Source of the DNA: Streptomyces sp. Y2F8-2 | GTDB taxonomy: Bacteria > Actinomycetota > Actinomycetes > Streptomycetales > Streptomycetaceae | NCBI RefSeq assembly: GCF_014905555.1 | Contig: NZ_BNGS01000015.1 | Coordinates: 62,001 to 126,000, forward strand | Direction of reading: 5' to 3' | DNA: 64,000 nt | Part shown: one piece after another, positions 16,413 to 26,144 of the stretch | How positions within the stretch are numbered: the first letter of the stretch is position 1 | Layout: each line of letters begins with the position of its first letter | Notes under the pieces: generated by a model | The model's database searches: none | What the model saw: only the letters and a program-made list of their open reading frames with translations | Told to the model about the DNA's origin: nothing | Program-made: the position numbers and the translations under genes

Positions 16413-17309
16413 ATGGAGTTTCAGCAGGAGATCCGGGGCTTCCTCATGAGCCGCAGGGCGCGGATCACGCCCGAGCAGGCCGGGCTGCCCTACGTCGGAG
16501 GCAACCGCCGCGTCAAAGGACTGCGGCGCGAGGAAGTCGCGATGCTCGCCGGCCTCAGCGTCGAGTACTACACCCGTATGGAGCGCGGCCAACTCGGTGG
16601 CGCATCCGAGAGCGTCCTTGACGCGATCGCCCGTGCACTGAAACTCGACGACGACGAGCGGGCCCACCTGTACGACCTGGCACGCAACGTCGCACCCGGC
16701 TCACGCCGCAAGCGCCCCGAGCGCACCTCCCCCATCACCGCGTCGGTGCAGCAGGTCCTCGACTCCATGAGCGTGCCCGCCGTCGTACAGAACGGCCGCC
16801 TCGACCTCCTCGCGGCCAACGACCTGGGCCGCGCCCTGTACGCCGACCTGTTCACCATGGCCCAGCAGCCACCGAACTTCGCCAGGTACGTGTTCCTCGA
16901 CCCGCGCGCGGAGGCTTTCTACGCCGACCTCGACGAGGCGAAGAACCTGCTGGTCGCGGTCCTGCGCGCGACCGCCGGGCGTGACCCGCTGGACCAGCAG
17001 GCGACCGAACTCATCGGCGAGCTCTCCACCCGCAGCACCGATTTCAGCACCCGCTGGTCCAAGCACCACGTGCGCCGCCACTCGCGTGGACGCAAGGTCG
17101 TCAACCACCCGGCCGTCGGAACGATGGACCTCGCGTACGACGACTTCGCACTGCCCGGCGACCCGCACGTCTCCATCACCACCTACACCGCAGATCCCGG
17201 TACGCCCAGCGCTGACGCTCTCACCCTGCTGGCGACCTGGGCCGATGCGCAGAAGCAGCCGCAGACCATCAGCGACGACGTACGCCGGATCCGCCCCCGT
17301 CACCCTTAG
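16413..17309 (+). CDS. MmyB-like XRE transcriptional regulator
   Basis: Protein of 298 residues. The N-terminal 75 residues are an XRE domain: ITPEQAGLPYVGGNRRVKGL, then 'RREEVAMLAGLSVEYYTRMERG', the hallmark of actinobacterial MmyB-type regulators. The C-terminal 200 residues are the MmyB ligand-binding PAS-like domain ('RLDLLAANDLGRALYAD', 'NFARYVFLDPRAEAFY', 'RHSRGRKVVNHPAVG'). Some family members bind fatty-acid-like ligands. Its divergent placement next to the dehydrogenase/SDR pair is typical for a local regulator of those genes. Confidence 0.93.
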   Translation: MEFQQEIRGFLMSRRARITPEQAGLPYVGGNRRVKGLRREEVAMLAGLSVEYYTRMERGQLGGASESVLDAIARALKLDDDERAHLYDLARNVAPGSRRKRPERTSPITASVQQVLDSMSVPAVVQNGRLDLLAANDLGRALYADLFTMAQQPPNFARYVFLDPRAEAFYADLDEAKNLLVAVLRATAGRDPLDQQATELIGELSTRSTDFSTRWSKHHVRRHSRGRKVVNHPAVGTMDLAYDDFALPGDPHVSITTYTADPGTPSADALTLLATWADAQKQPQTISDDVRRIRPRHP

Positions 17310-17568
17310 GTGTTCGATCTGCTCGGCCGGTCGCCTCCCACCCGTCGTGGTCCACCGCGACGGCACGGTTCACGGCCGGCAGCTCGCCTGCGATCCGCCC
17401 CCTTCGAGACGCACGAACCCATACCGCGATGGTGATGCCGCGCACTGCTCGCCTGGCGGCGGTTGTCGAGCCCCAGCCGACCCAACCGTTTCACGGGTGG
17501 TGGCCTGCTGGAACAGTGCCTCGAGACGTTGACCCGGCGAGGCGCGCGAGGTCGTACGCCGTACCCTC

Positions 17569-17937
17569 ATGGACATGTCGATCGTCGCAACTTTTGCGGT
17601 GCTGGCCATAGCCGTGCTGCACTTCTACATCCTGGTCCTGGAGATGTTCCTGTGGACCACGCCCCGGGCCAGGGCCTCCTTCGGCACCACGGAGGAGTTC
17701 GCCGCCTCGACGAAGACTCTGGCTGCCAACCAGGGCCTGTACAACGGCTTCCTCGCCGCAGGCCTGGTGTGGGGCGCCGTTGCCGCCGATCCGGCCGGCT
17801 TCCAGGCCAAGGTGTTCTTCCTGGTGTGTGTCGCGGTCGCCGGGGCCTACGGGGCGGCCACCTCCAGCCGCCGGATCCTGTTCGTCCAGACGGTGCCTGC
17901 GCTCGTCGCACTGACACTGGTGGTCGCCGCCCGCTGA
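17569..17937 (+). CDS. DUF1304-family membrane protein
   Basis: Small integral membrane protein of 122 residues with four hydrophobic helices. The pattern IAVLHFYILVLEMFLWTT..., 'ANQGLYNGFLAAGLVWG' and 'QTVPALVALTLV' is the conserved DUF1304 signature. Function unknown. ATG 17569 or ATG 17575 could both start it. It stands alone, preceded by about 260 bases without a gene. Confidence 0.9.
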   Translation: MDMSIVATFAVLAIAVLHFYILVLEMFLWTTPRARASFGTTEEFAASTKTLAANQGLYNGFLAAGLVWGAVAADPAGFQAKVFFLVCVAVAGAYGAATSSRRILFVQTVPALVALTLVVAAR

Positions 17938-18682
17938 TTCCGTCACGGGCCGAGGACCGGCGTGAAGGGGATGTCCAGCCGAGCTGTGCGAGCGGGCCGG
18001 CGTTCGTTCGCCTGCAGCAGTTCGTGAACCAGTCGTCGTGGGAGTGGGCCGGTGCGGCAGCGGATCGCCCGGCGGCTGTGCGAGGCGATCCACCCCGAGG
18101 TTTTGCTGGACCGGCCGGCCGCGCAGGCCCGGCAGTACCGGTGATCGTGGCTCACCTTGGACCGTTGGAGATCTGGCATGCCGAGGAGTTCGCGGACCAT
18201 CTGGACGCTACCACCTCCAGGCCGTCCTCCCGCCGATGAAGACCGCTTCCCGGCCGGCCCGTCACTGAGGCCCACAGCGCTCGATCCTTGGCTTGCTGCG
18301 TATCACGTGAGCGTGTACCGCCCTCCTCGCATCAGCGTGCACGCGGGCACCCGCTGAACTGCTGGACCGGCACCTGTACCCCCTGCTGCCACCTACCGCC
18401 GTCCCCTGCCCAGAAGACCCGCTCTTTACATCTCGAGAGCCGACGCAGCCCAACGGAGTCCTGCTACGCGTCTGCCTCTTGAGAACCAGGGGGCGAACGA
18501 GGCGTGGAAAAGCATTGCCATTCGAGGGGTATTGACGGGCCTCGCCGACACCTTAAGATCCCTGCTGCTCGAAGTAACGATCAATGTACGGCATATCGAA
18601 CGAGGTTGGTTGGCGGCTTCGGCAGGCTGCCCTACTCCGGCCGGTACGCAACGCAACGATCCGTCACAAAGGAATGAGCCGC
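17938..18682. other. Intergenic region upstream of the arabinofuranosidase
   Basis: About 740 bases. Between 18060 and 18235 a plus-strand frame reads RRLCEAIHPEVLLDRPAAQA and then 'LGPLEIWHAEEFADHL', which looks like eroded coding sequence of unknown family. The final 170 bases (18500-18670) are less G+C rich and probably hold the promoter of the Tat-exported enzyme. Confidence 0.4.
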
Positions 18683-21301
18683 ATGCCTTCAGAAGCCGGA
18701 GTGCCCCGCAGAACCGTCCTCACCGTCCTGGGCGCCGCCTCCCTCGCCGGAACCTTCGCCGCCGCCGCTCCCGCCCGCGCCGCCACGCTCACCGGCACAG
18801 CCCCAAGCGCCACGGCCGCGAACCTCCCCGCCGCAGCCGCCCACTGGACCTTCGACGAAGGCTCCGGCACCTCCGCCGCCGACTCCTCCGGCAACGGTCG
18901 TACCGCGACGCTCCAGGGCGCGGCCGGCTGGGACACCGGCAAGGTCGGCACCCACAGCCTGAGCCTCACGGCAGGCGGCAACGCCACGGCGTCCGGGCCG
19001 GCCCTCGACACCTCCAAGGGATTCTCGGTGGGTGCCTGGGTCAACCTCGCTCAACTCGGCGGCTACCAGACCGCCGTCAGCATCGACGGCAAGGTCGTCA
19101 GCTCCTTCTACCTGGGGCTGCGCGATGACACCGGCACCTTCGCCTTCGCCCGGCTCGACTCGGACGCCACGCAGAGTGCCGCGGTGGCGGCCGCCGCTTC
19201 AGCGCCCACCACCAGCACCTGGACCCACCTGGTCGGCGTCAGCGACCCGACCGCCGGCGTCATTCGCCTCTACGTCAACGGCGTGCTGGAGGGGGAGACC
19301 GCCTACACCGCGGGCTGGGCCGGCAGCGGCGACACCGCCATCGGCCGTGCGCTCTACGGCGGTGGGCACGTCGACCAGTGGCACGGCCTGATCGACGACG
19401 TATGGATGTTCCCGTCCGTCCTCACCTCCGACCAGGTCGCCGCGCTGGCCGGGGTCCCCGTGGAGACCACGACGCCGCTGCTGAGCGTGGACGTCGGCAC
19501 CCCCGCCCACGCCGTGTCCCCGATCCTCCCCGGCTTGATGTTCGAGGACATCAACCACTCCGGCGAGGGCGGCATCTACGCCGAACTCGTCCAGAACCGC
19601 TCGATGATGGCCAGCGACACCACGCCCGTCCACTGGTCCGCCGTCGGCGGAACGACCCTCGCACTCGACACCACCACCCCGCTCAACGCCGCGCTCAACC
19701 GTTCCCTCAAGGTCGTACTGCCGAGCAGCACCGGTGCCGGAAACCGGGCCGGCGTCGCCAACGACGGCTTCTGGGGCATACCCGTGCGGCCCGGAACCAC
19801 CTACACCGCCCGGCTGTTCGCCAAGGCGTCACGACGCATCGGCCCGCTCACGGTGGCCATCGAGTCGGCGGACGGTGCGACGGTGTACGCGTCCGCCCAC
19901 GTGTCCCACATCGGCACCGCCTTCCCGGACCGCCCGTTCGAGCTGACCCTGCGCACCGGTTCGAGCGCCCCCGTGGTCGGTGACGCAAGGCTGACCGTCA
20001 CCACGGCCGACCCCGCCGGCGCGGGCGAGACCCTGTGGCTCCAGCACGTGTCCCTCTTCCCGCCCACCTACAACAACCGGCCCAACGGCCTGCGCATCGA
20101 CCTGATGGACAAACTGGTCGCTCTGAAGCCGAAGTTCCTGCGCTTCCCCGGCGGGAACTTCCTCGAGGGCAACACCATTGCGACACGGTTCAACTGGAAG
20201 AACACCATCGGTCCGGTCTGGGAGCGCCCCGGCCACATGGACGACGCCTGGGGCTACTGGTCCACGGACGGCCTCGGTCTCCTCGAATATCTGGAATGGG
20301 TCGAGGACATGCACGCCCAGCCGGTCCTCGCCGTGTTCGCCGGCTACTCGCTCAAGGGCGAACACGTCACCGGCGACGCACTCAAGCCGTTCATCCAGGA
20401 CGCACTCGACGAGATCGAGTACGTCACCGGCCCGGTCACCAGCACCTGGGGCGCACGACGTGCCGCCGACGGACACCCCGAGCCGTTCCCGTTGGAGTAC
20501 GTCGAGATCGGCAACGAGGACTGGTTCGACTCCTCGGGGTCGTACAACGAGCGGTTCGCGGCCTTCTACGACGCGATCAAGGCGAAGTACCCGCATCTGA
20601 AGCTGATCGCCTCGACGTCCGTGACGAGCCGCACGCCGGACCTGATCGACGAGCACTACTACCTCGCGCCGTCCGCCGCCCAGGCCTCCACCCACAAGTA
20701 CGACAACCGGGACCGCAATTCGACGAAGGTGTTCGTCGGGGAGTGGGCCGCGCAGGAGGGCCGCCCCACACCCGACCTCAACGCGGCGCTCGGCGACGCC
20801 GCTTGGCTGGCCGGGCTGATCCGCAACTCGGACCAGGTCCTCATGGAGTGCTACGCGCCGCTCTTCTCACACGTCAAGAACAACGTCTGGGCCACCAACC
20901 TGATCGCCTACGACAACCTCACCAGCTACGTGTCGCCCAGTTACTGGGCACAGCACATGCTGACGAGCAGGCTCGGCAACACGGTGCTGCCGGCCACCGC
21001 ACGTGCACTGCCCGGTCTCGCCACCGTGGCCACGCGCTCCGGGAACCGCCTCTACCTCGCGGTCGTCAACTCCGGGACGGAGAAGGTGAACGTGCCGGTC
21101 GAACTGAAGGGGCTGGCCAAGGGGGTCAAGAGGCAGGCCACCGCGACGGTCCTCACCGGCCCCTCGCGCGCTACCACCAACACGCTGACGGAACCCGACA
21201 CGCTGGTGCCCAGGACCAGCACCGTCACCGGCGCGGCAGCGTCCTTCACCAGCACCGTGCCGCCGCTCTCGGTCACCGTACTGGAGCTCATCCTGACCTG
21301 A
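18683..21301 (+). CDS. Tat-exported GH51 alpha-L-arabinofuranosidase with LamG domain
   Basis: Secreted glycoside hydrolase of 872 residues that removes terminal arabinofuranosyl groups from hemicellulose or pectin. A twin-arginine signal (VPRRTVLTVLGAASLAG, AxA near 33) is followed by a LamG/concanavalin-like domain (about 45-230, 'AHWTFDEGSGTSAADSSGNG') and the GH51 catalytic part. The acid/base Glu is in 'EIGNEDWF' and the nucleophile Glu in 'KVFVGEWAAQ'. The start is ATG 18683, nine bases after AAAGGA; ATG 18674 lies too close to it. It is a single gene with a hairpin terminator at 21384. The LamG domain probably binds substrate. Confidence 0.92.
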   Translation: MPSEAGVPRRTVLTVLGAASLAGTFAAAAPARAATLTGTAPSATAANLPAAAAHWTFDEGSGTSAADSSGNGRTATLQGAAGWDTGKVGTHSLSLTAGGNATASGPALDTSKGFSVGAWVNLAQLGGYQTAVSIDGKVVSSFYLGLRDDTGTFAFARLDSDATQSAAVAAAASAPTTSTWTHLVGVSDPTAGVIRLYVNGVLEGETAYTAGWAGSGDTAIGRALYGGGHVDQWHGLIDDVWMFPSVLTSDQVAALAGVPVETTTPLLSVDVGTPAHAVSPILPGLMFEDINHSGEGGIYAELVQNRSMMASDTTPVHWSAVGGTTLALDTTTPLNAALNRSLKVVLPSSTGAGNRAGVANDGFWGIPVRPGTTYTARLFAKASRRIGPLTVAIESADGATVYASAHVSHIGTAFPDRPFELTLRTGSSAPVVGDARLTVTTADPAGAGETLWLQHVSLFPPTYNNRPNGLRIDLMDKLVALKPKFLRFPGGNFLEGNTIATRFNWKNTIGPVWERPGHMDDAWGYWSTDGLGLLEYLEWVEDMHAQPVLAVFAGYSLKGEHVTGDALKPFIQDALDEIEYVTGPVTSTWGARRAADGHPEPFPLEYVEIGNEDWFDSSGSYNERFAAFYDAIKAKYPHLKLIASTSVTSRTPDLIDEHYYLAPSAAQASTHKYDNRDRNSTKVFVGEWAAQEGRPTPDLNAALGDAAWLAGLIRNSDQVLMECYAPLFSHVKNNVWATNLIAYDNLTSYVSPSYWAQHMLTSRLGNTVLPATARALPGLATVATRSGNRLYLAVVNSGTEKVNVPVELKGLAKGVKRQATATVLTGPSRATTNTLTEPDTLVPRTSTVTGAAASFTSTVPPLSVTVLELILT

Positions 21302-21383
21302 GGCGATGTCCGAGGCGGCAACTTGCGCAGCTGCTGGTCCGGCCTCGCTGCATCATGACGAGCACTCAGACGAGCACTCAAGT

Positions 21384-21414
21384 GAGGGCGGCGCCCCTGG
21401 CGCCGCCCTCTTCG
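21384..21414 (+). terminator. Hairpin terminator after the arabinofuranosidase
   Basis: Perfect 10-bp arms GAGGGCGGCG and CGCCGCCCTC with a 7-base loop, followed by TTCGT, 83 bases after the stop. There is no long T-tract, as is usual in Streptomyces. Confidence 0.7.
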
Positions 21415-21479
21415 TCAGGTCCACGGGCCACTGCCGGGGAGCCTGATGACGGTTCGCGAAGGCCGGCACGGGGCGGATT

Positions 21480-22257
21480 GGTGGCCTTCGCTACGCCGGG
21501 ACCAGGCCAGGACTTGCTGCGGCTGATCGACGAACGGTCGGCCGCCTTCCGCGCCGCGGTCGCCTCCGCGCCCAGCCTCGATGTTCAGGTGCCGACCTGC
21601 CCCGAGTGGACGCTGTTCGATCTGGTGCGGCACCTGGAACCAGGGGCGCCGCTTCTGGGCCGCCACCGTGGCGGCGGGCCGGCCGACGCTCCCCTGGCCG
21701 AGGCCACTGCCGAGCGCGCCATGGCGGCGCCCCGGGGGCGCGAGGCCCTGCTGGCCTGGTCGGCCGCATCGACGCAGCAGCTACTGGACGTACTGAGGGA
21801 AGCCGGCCCGGATCAGGGTTGCTGGACGTGGTGGGGTGCGTCGCAGTCACCGCAGACCTGCGGTGCCGTCGCCCGGCACCAGCTTCAGGAGGTCGCGGTC
21901 CACACCTACGACGCCCTGATCACCCTGGGCGCCGCGCAGGCGCTGCGGACGGGGTGGCACTCGACGGTGTCGACGAGTTCCTGTCCACCTGCGTCGCGAC
22001 GACCAGCGCCTGGCCCCACAAGCCCACTGCCTTCGAGTTCCACGCCACCGAGGGCCGCTGCTCCTGGCGCCTGACGGTCGACGGCGACGGCGCACGGTCC
22101 ACCCGTCTGCCCGCGACCGCTCCCGGTGAGGGCCCGGACGCAGCCGGCGCCTCTGTCCGGGGCACGGCCAGCGAGCTGGTCCTCTTCATCCACGACCGTA
22201 TCCCGGCGCAGTCCGTGCAGATCGACGGAGACGCAGGGCGGATCTACCTGCGCACTC
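21480..22257 (+). pseudogene. Maleylpyruvate isomerase N-terminal domain protein, frameshifted
   Basis: Mycothiol-dependent isomerase-like (DinB-fold) protein in pieces. Frame one gives VPTCPEWTLFDLVRHL; a short patch in another frame gives the expected 'GRRFWAATVAAG'; the first frame resumes with 'ADAPLAEATAERA' and 'HQLQEVAVHTYDALITLGAAQAL'; after about 21950 a one-base shift moves to 'DGVALDGVDEFLSTC' and the C-terminal domain 'VRGTASELVLFIHDRIPA'. The true C-terminal end is replaced by unrelated sequence. At least three indels are needed, so it is a decayed gene unless the assembly is faulty here. Metal-binding His positions remain recognisable. Confidence 0.75.
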
Positions 22258-22328
22258 CGTCGCGCTCGCTACGTGATCGTCTTACCGATCCGCATGACGA
22301 ACATGCCGACACCGGTGGTGGGCGTGCT

Positions 22329-23051
22329 TCAGCCGACCCAGGGGCCCGGGAGTTCTGCGCGGATGGTCTCAAGATCGGAAATCGTGTGCCCACGCGCGTG
22401 GATCCAGGACTGGTCCTGAAGGCCGTCCCGGCGCACCAACCGGCCGGGAGCCGCGTACCAGCGGACCGGCGAGTCGTCCTCGCTCGCCCACATGGGATGG
22501 TCGGGCAGGCCGACGCGGGCATAGCGGGCGTGGAGATCCGGTATGAGCGCGTCGGGGAGCTCGCAGGCGTCATAGAGACTGTCCGCCGCGAAGAGCGACT
22601 CGCTCAGCACCAGTTCGACCCACGCCAGGGACATCCGCTCGAGAAAGGGAATCCAACCCTGATCTGATGCCACCACCACCGGTGGATCGTCCTCCTCGAT
22701 CTGGGCGAGGGGGATTCCCCAGGAGGCGCAGTCCTGGTTCTCGCGGCGGAAGACCAGGACGCCGCCCAGGGCGTCATCGACGTAGAGGCCAGCCGGCTTG
22801 ACCAGAGGGTCCTGCTGCCGGGTCAGGTCGTCCCGGCGGCCGATGAGCGCGTACCCCTCACTCAGGGCGGCCGGCAGCTCGAAGCCAAGATCAGCCTCCG
22901 CAGCTGCCAATTCGTCTGCGGTGCAGCCGTCTTCCGGCTCCACCGGACGGCTCATCCATGCGTCGGCGAACCAGCGCACGAACTCCCAGGTATGGGAGCG
23001 GGTACCCACTCCGCCTCGCAGAGCCACCGACACATCAGGACCGTCCAGCAT
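22329..23051 (-). CDS. SMI1/KNR4-like (SUKH) protein
   Basis: Soluble protein of 240 residues. After an N-terminal stretch with 'WEFVRWFADAWM' comes the SUKH pattern: GCTADELAAAEADLGFELPA, 'LSEGYALIGRRDDL', a strand 'ALGGVLVFRRENQDCASWGIPL' and 'PPVVVASDQGWIPFLERMSLAW'. SUKH domains act as immunity proteins against polymorphic toxins, but many lone copies have unknown roles. No toxin gene is adjacent here. ATG 23051 is chosen because the conserved part lies soon after; the longer frame reads through unlikely sequence. Confidence 0.8.
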   Translation of the reverse strand: MLDGPDVSVALRGGVGTRSHTWEFVRWFADAWMSRPVEPEDGCTADELAAAEADLGFELPAALSEGYALIGRRDDLTRQQDPLVKPAGLYVDDALGGVLVFRRENQDCASWGIPLAQIEEDDPPVVVASDQGWIPFLERMSLAWVELVLSESLFAADSLYDACELPDALIPDLHARYARVGLPDHPMWASEDDSPVRWYAAPGRLVRRDGLQDQSWIHARGHTISDLETIRAELPGPWVG

Positions 23052-23403
23052 GCCGAGCACGCTACCGCCTTCCTCAACCGTGCGGCGAAGCACATCAGGC
23101 CCGGCTCCCGATCGTCGGCGACTCAACTCGGCCCGCCGACGACATGAGATGTCTGACCTTTCGGCTGCCCGGACCCGCGGCATGTGCTGTTCGAGGAATC
23201 GGATGTGCGAACCTGGATCAAGGCCTACGGCATACCTGTCGGGTGTCGTGAACGCTGAGCGCGGGACAGGCGGTGACCGGTGCACCGACGAGGCTGTCGA
23301 CGAGCACGAAGCTGGGTGCTGCCGCAGCGATGAGTCTGCCGACGCTCACAGGTCCACCTCCCGACCGACACAACCGAGACAACCAACTCATCGGGAGCAA
23401 GGC

Positions 23404-24048
23404 ATGGGCCAGATCCACATCGAACTGTTCGCGACCCTCGACCTCGTCGGGCAGTCGCCCGGCGGCCCCGACGAGGACCCGGTGGGGTTCCCGTTCGGCG
23501 GCTGGCAGGCCCCGCTGCTGGACGAGGTCGCCGGGGCGCAGATCGGTGCCGCGTACGAGGGCACGGACGCCCTCCTGCTCGGCCGCCGGACGTATGACAT
23601 CTTCGCCGCGTACTGGCCGTACCAGGAGGGCGGCGAGGACAACGAGATCGCCGCGCTTTTCAACAGCGTCCCGAAGTACGTGGCCTCCCGTGGCAAGCCC
23701 GACCTCTCGTGGGCCGGGTCCACGCAGCTCGGCCCGGATCTGGTCGGCGCGGTGCGCGAGCTCCGTGACCGGCACGAGCACGTGAAGGTCGTCGGGAGCC
23801 TGAACCTGGTGCAGACCCTGTTGCGTGAGAAGCTCTTCGACCGTCTCGACCTCTGGGTGCACCCGATCGTGCTCGGCGTCGGGAAGAAGGTGTTCGACGG
23901 TGGCGCGGTGCCTACGAACGTCAAACTCCTCGAACCGCCGGTGGCCAGTCCGAAGGGCACCGTGTACCTGCGTTACGGGCTCGCCGCTGGCACGCCCGAG
24001 ACGGGAGACATGAGCGCACCCGATCGCGGCGTCGGGCGCGACGACTGA
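23404..24048 (+). CDS. Dihydrofolate reductase-like (RibD C-terminal) protein
   Basis: Protein of 214 residues of the RibD_C/DHFR-like superfamily: IHIELFATLDLVGQSPGGPD, 'DALLLGRRTYDIFAAYWP', 'HEHVKVVGSLNLVQTLLREKLFD' and 'WVHPIVLGVGKKVFDGG'. Members bind NADPH, and some of these stand-alone proteins are stress-inducible reductases without known substrate. ATG 23404 follows GGGAGCAAGGC. A relative of the same superfamily is encoded at 35590. The C-terminal 15 residues are an extra acidic tail. Confidence 0.92.
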   Translation: MGQIHIELFATLDLVGQSPGGPDEDPVGFPFGGWQAPLLDEVAGAQIGAAYEGTDALLLGRRTYDIFAAYWPYQEGGEDNEIAALFNSVPKYVASRGKPDLSWAGSTQLGPDLVGAVRELRDRHEHVKVVGSLNLVQTLLREKLFDRLDLWVHPIVLGVGKKVFDGGAVPTNVKLLEPPVASPKGTVYLRYGLAAGTPETGDMSAPDRGVGRDD

Positions 24049-24279
24049 AGTCGGCCCCCAGGGCAGGTTTCTCACGTCGGTGGTTGATCCGCCAGGTCGC
24101 CGCCGTCACGCAATGGCGTGGCAGGCCCCGCCGTCCTGGCGGGCCCAGGAGGGAGGAGACGCCTTCCGCGGTGCTCAGGTCGGCCTACACCGCGTGTGCG
24201 CCGGTCTCCTTCAGCTCGGGCGTGACGGCGCGGGCGGCGCCCACGACCCGAACACCTTCGCTGATCGGGCACCTTCCGT

Positions 24280-24526
24280 GGTCGACGCGATCCGCTCCGA
24301 TCTGACCGCATTCCAGCACGTCCACCCGACCATGGCTGCCGACGGCACCTTGAGTGCGGAGCCGCGCTCGCCCACCCTCACCCGGCCACCAAGTGAGCTG
24401 CGCCAACAGCGCCCGGACCAGTCCTTCCACGCCGAGTTGCCCACCTCCGGCAACTGGCGGGTATTCCTGCGGCTCCAGGCCCGTGGCAAGCTCCATACCG
24501 CCGCCCTGACTCTGCGCGTCGGCTGA
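24280..24526 (+). pseudogene. C-terminal fragment of a secreted copper/metal-associated-type protein
   Basis: The open frame contains DLTAFQHVHPTMAADGT and ends 'GNWRVFLRLQARGKLHTAAL', like the C-terminal beta domain of actinobacterial secreted proteins found beside metal-transport genes (pattern 'HxHP' then '..YRVFLQF..G..HTA.'). The 22 residues between the two blocks do not fit, suggesting a compensated frameshift. No start, signal peptide or N-terminal half is seen upstream. The position just before the permease gene supports a former link. Confidence 0.5.
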
Positions 24527-24641
24527 ACCCAGGCGGGGTACCGCACACGGTGGCGTCCAGGCACCCCGGCCCGCCGAACGCGCACCCACAGAGGGCGTGT
24601 CTGTGGGCGGCGGGCCGCACCTTGGGAGGAAGGCTTCACAG

Positions 24642-25847
24642 ATGCACGCCGTACTGCACGCACTGTCGATTGCCGGGTCCATGACCTGGGAGATCACCTG
24701 GGCCCTGGTTCTGGGCTTCGCGCTGTCCGCTGTCGTCCAGGCCGTGGTGCGCAAGTCCACCGTGGTTGCGCTCCTGGGCGACGACCGGCCCCGCACTCTC
24801 GCCCTCGCCGCCGGACTGGGCGCGGCGTCTTCGTCCTGCTCCTACGCGGCCGTCGCGCTGGCCCGCTCACTGTTCCGCAAAGGCGCGAATTTCACCGCCG
24901 CGATGGCTTTCGAGATCGCCTCCACCAACCTGGTCGTCGAGCTCGGCGTGATCCTGGCCCTGCTGATGGGCTGGCAGTTCACCGCCGCCGAATTCTTCGG
25001 CGGCCCGATCATGATCATCCTGCTGGCGGTCCTGTTCCGCATCTTCCTGCGGGACGGACTCCTGCACACTGCCCGCGAGCAGGCTGAACGCGGGCTGGCC
25101 GGCTCGATGGAGGGCCACGCCGCGATGGACATGTCCGTTCACCGTGAGGGCTCCTTCGCCCGGCGCCTGTTCTCCCGCGAGGGCTTCACCTCGACCTCGC
25201 ATGTCTTCGTCATGGAGTGGGCGGCGATCCTGCGCGACCTGATCGTTGGCCTGCTCATCGCCGGTGCCATTGCCGCCTGGGTTCCCGATTCCTTCTGGCG
25301 CAGCTTCTTCTTCGACGGCCACCCTCTCGCTGCCAAGCTGTGGGGCCCGATCGTCGGCCCGCTGGTAGCGATTGCCTCATTCGTGTGTTCCATCGGCAAC
25401 GTGCCGCTGGCGGTGGTGCTGTGGAAGGGCGGCATCAGCTTCGGCGGCGTGGTCGCGTTCATCTTCGCCGACCTGCTGATCCTGCCGATCCTCAACATCT
25501 ACCGGAAGTACTACGGCGCGAAGACGGCCGCCTTCCTGCTCGGCACCTTCTACCTCGCGATGGTCATCGCCGGGTACATCGTCGAATTCGCCTTCGGCGG
25601 GCTCGGCCTGATCCCCCACCAGGCCGACGCGAAGATCCCCATGGAGGGCGTGAGCTGGAACTACACCACCTGGCTCAACATCGCCTTCCTCCTCCTGGCC
25701 GCGGTGCTCCTGGTGCGCTTCTTGCGCACCGGCGGGCTGTCCATGCTCCGCATGATGGGCGGCACACCCGACACCGGCCACGATCACACCGGCCATCTGC
25801 AGCATGGGCACCCAGCAGGGGATACGCACGGCGAGAACCACCACTGA
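24642..25847 (+). CDS. DUF318/ArsP-type permease with His-rich tail
   Basis: Membrane protein of 401 residues with about eight to ten helices. The conserved family blocks are 'GLGAASSSCSYAAVALARSLF', with a Ser-Ser-Ser-Cys cluster, and 'VCSIGNVPLAVVLWKGGISFGG'. Relatives include ArsP organoarsenical exporters and YraQ-type permeases. The C-terminus is His-rich (HDHTGHLQHGH), a likely metal-binding tail. The loop after helix 5 also has 'GHAAMDMSVHREG'. The start is ATG 24642, nine bases after GGAGGAAGG. Upstream lies a fragment of a metal-associated-type secreted protein, so a role in metal or metalloid handling is plausible. Confidence 0.88.
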   Translation: MHAVLHALSIAGSMTWEITWALVLGFALSAVVQAVVRKSTVVALLGDDRPRTLALAAGLGAASSSCSYAAVALARSLFRKGANFTAAMAFEIASTNLVVELGVILALLMGWQFTAAEFFGGPIMIILLAVLFRIFLRDGLLHTAREQAERGLAGSMEGHAAMDMSVHREGSFARRLFSREGFTSTSHVFVMEWAAILRDLIVGLLIAGAIAAWVPDSFWRSFFFDGHPLAAKLWGPIVGPLVAIASFVCSIGNVPLAVVLWKGGISFGGVVAFIFADLLILPILNIYRKYYGAKTAAFLLGTFYLAMVIAGYIVEFAFGGLGLIPHQADAKIPMEGVSWNYTTWLNIAFLLLAAVLLVRFLRTGGLSMLRMMGGTPDTGHDHTGHLQHGHPAGDTHGENHH

Positions 25848-25854
25848 AGTGCGG

Positions 25855-25874
25855 CCTCCACCCGTGGGTGGAGG
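25855..25874 (+). terminator. Hairpin after the permease
   Basis: CCTCCACCC and GGGTGGAGG with a two-base loop lie eight bases after the permease stop. There is no T-tract, and the two-base loop is tight, so the function is uncertain. Confidence 0.45.
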
Positions 25875-26144
25875 GTCGATTCTGCCCACGGGCCGATCCG
25901 TGAACCGCCGTCGACATGCTGGAGTACTTCTGTGACTGCCCTCTTGCCGCGCGTCCTGCCCAGCCCAGACGGCACCCGCGCCGACTCGGGCGCCGGCTTG
26001 CGGCCCTTCCACGACGCGGCCCGAGGAACGGACGCTTCCGGCGCTCCGATGGCAGCGCCAACGTCATGAAGTGGTGGTGGCGCGATCCCGCACGGCCCGT
26101 GGACGACGACCCCGACCTCGCTCACATGCGGCAAGAGCTGAGCG

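Noticed and set aside
22329..23051. SUKH protein as partner of a nearby toxin
   Set aside because: No toxin-like gene or Hint/RHS sequence lies beside it; the nearest toxin is about 14 kb away and has its own SUKH gene.
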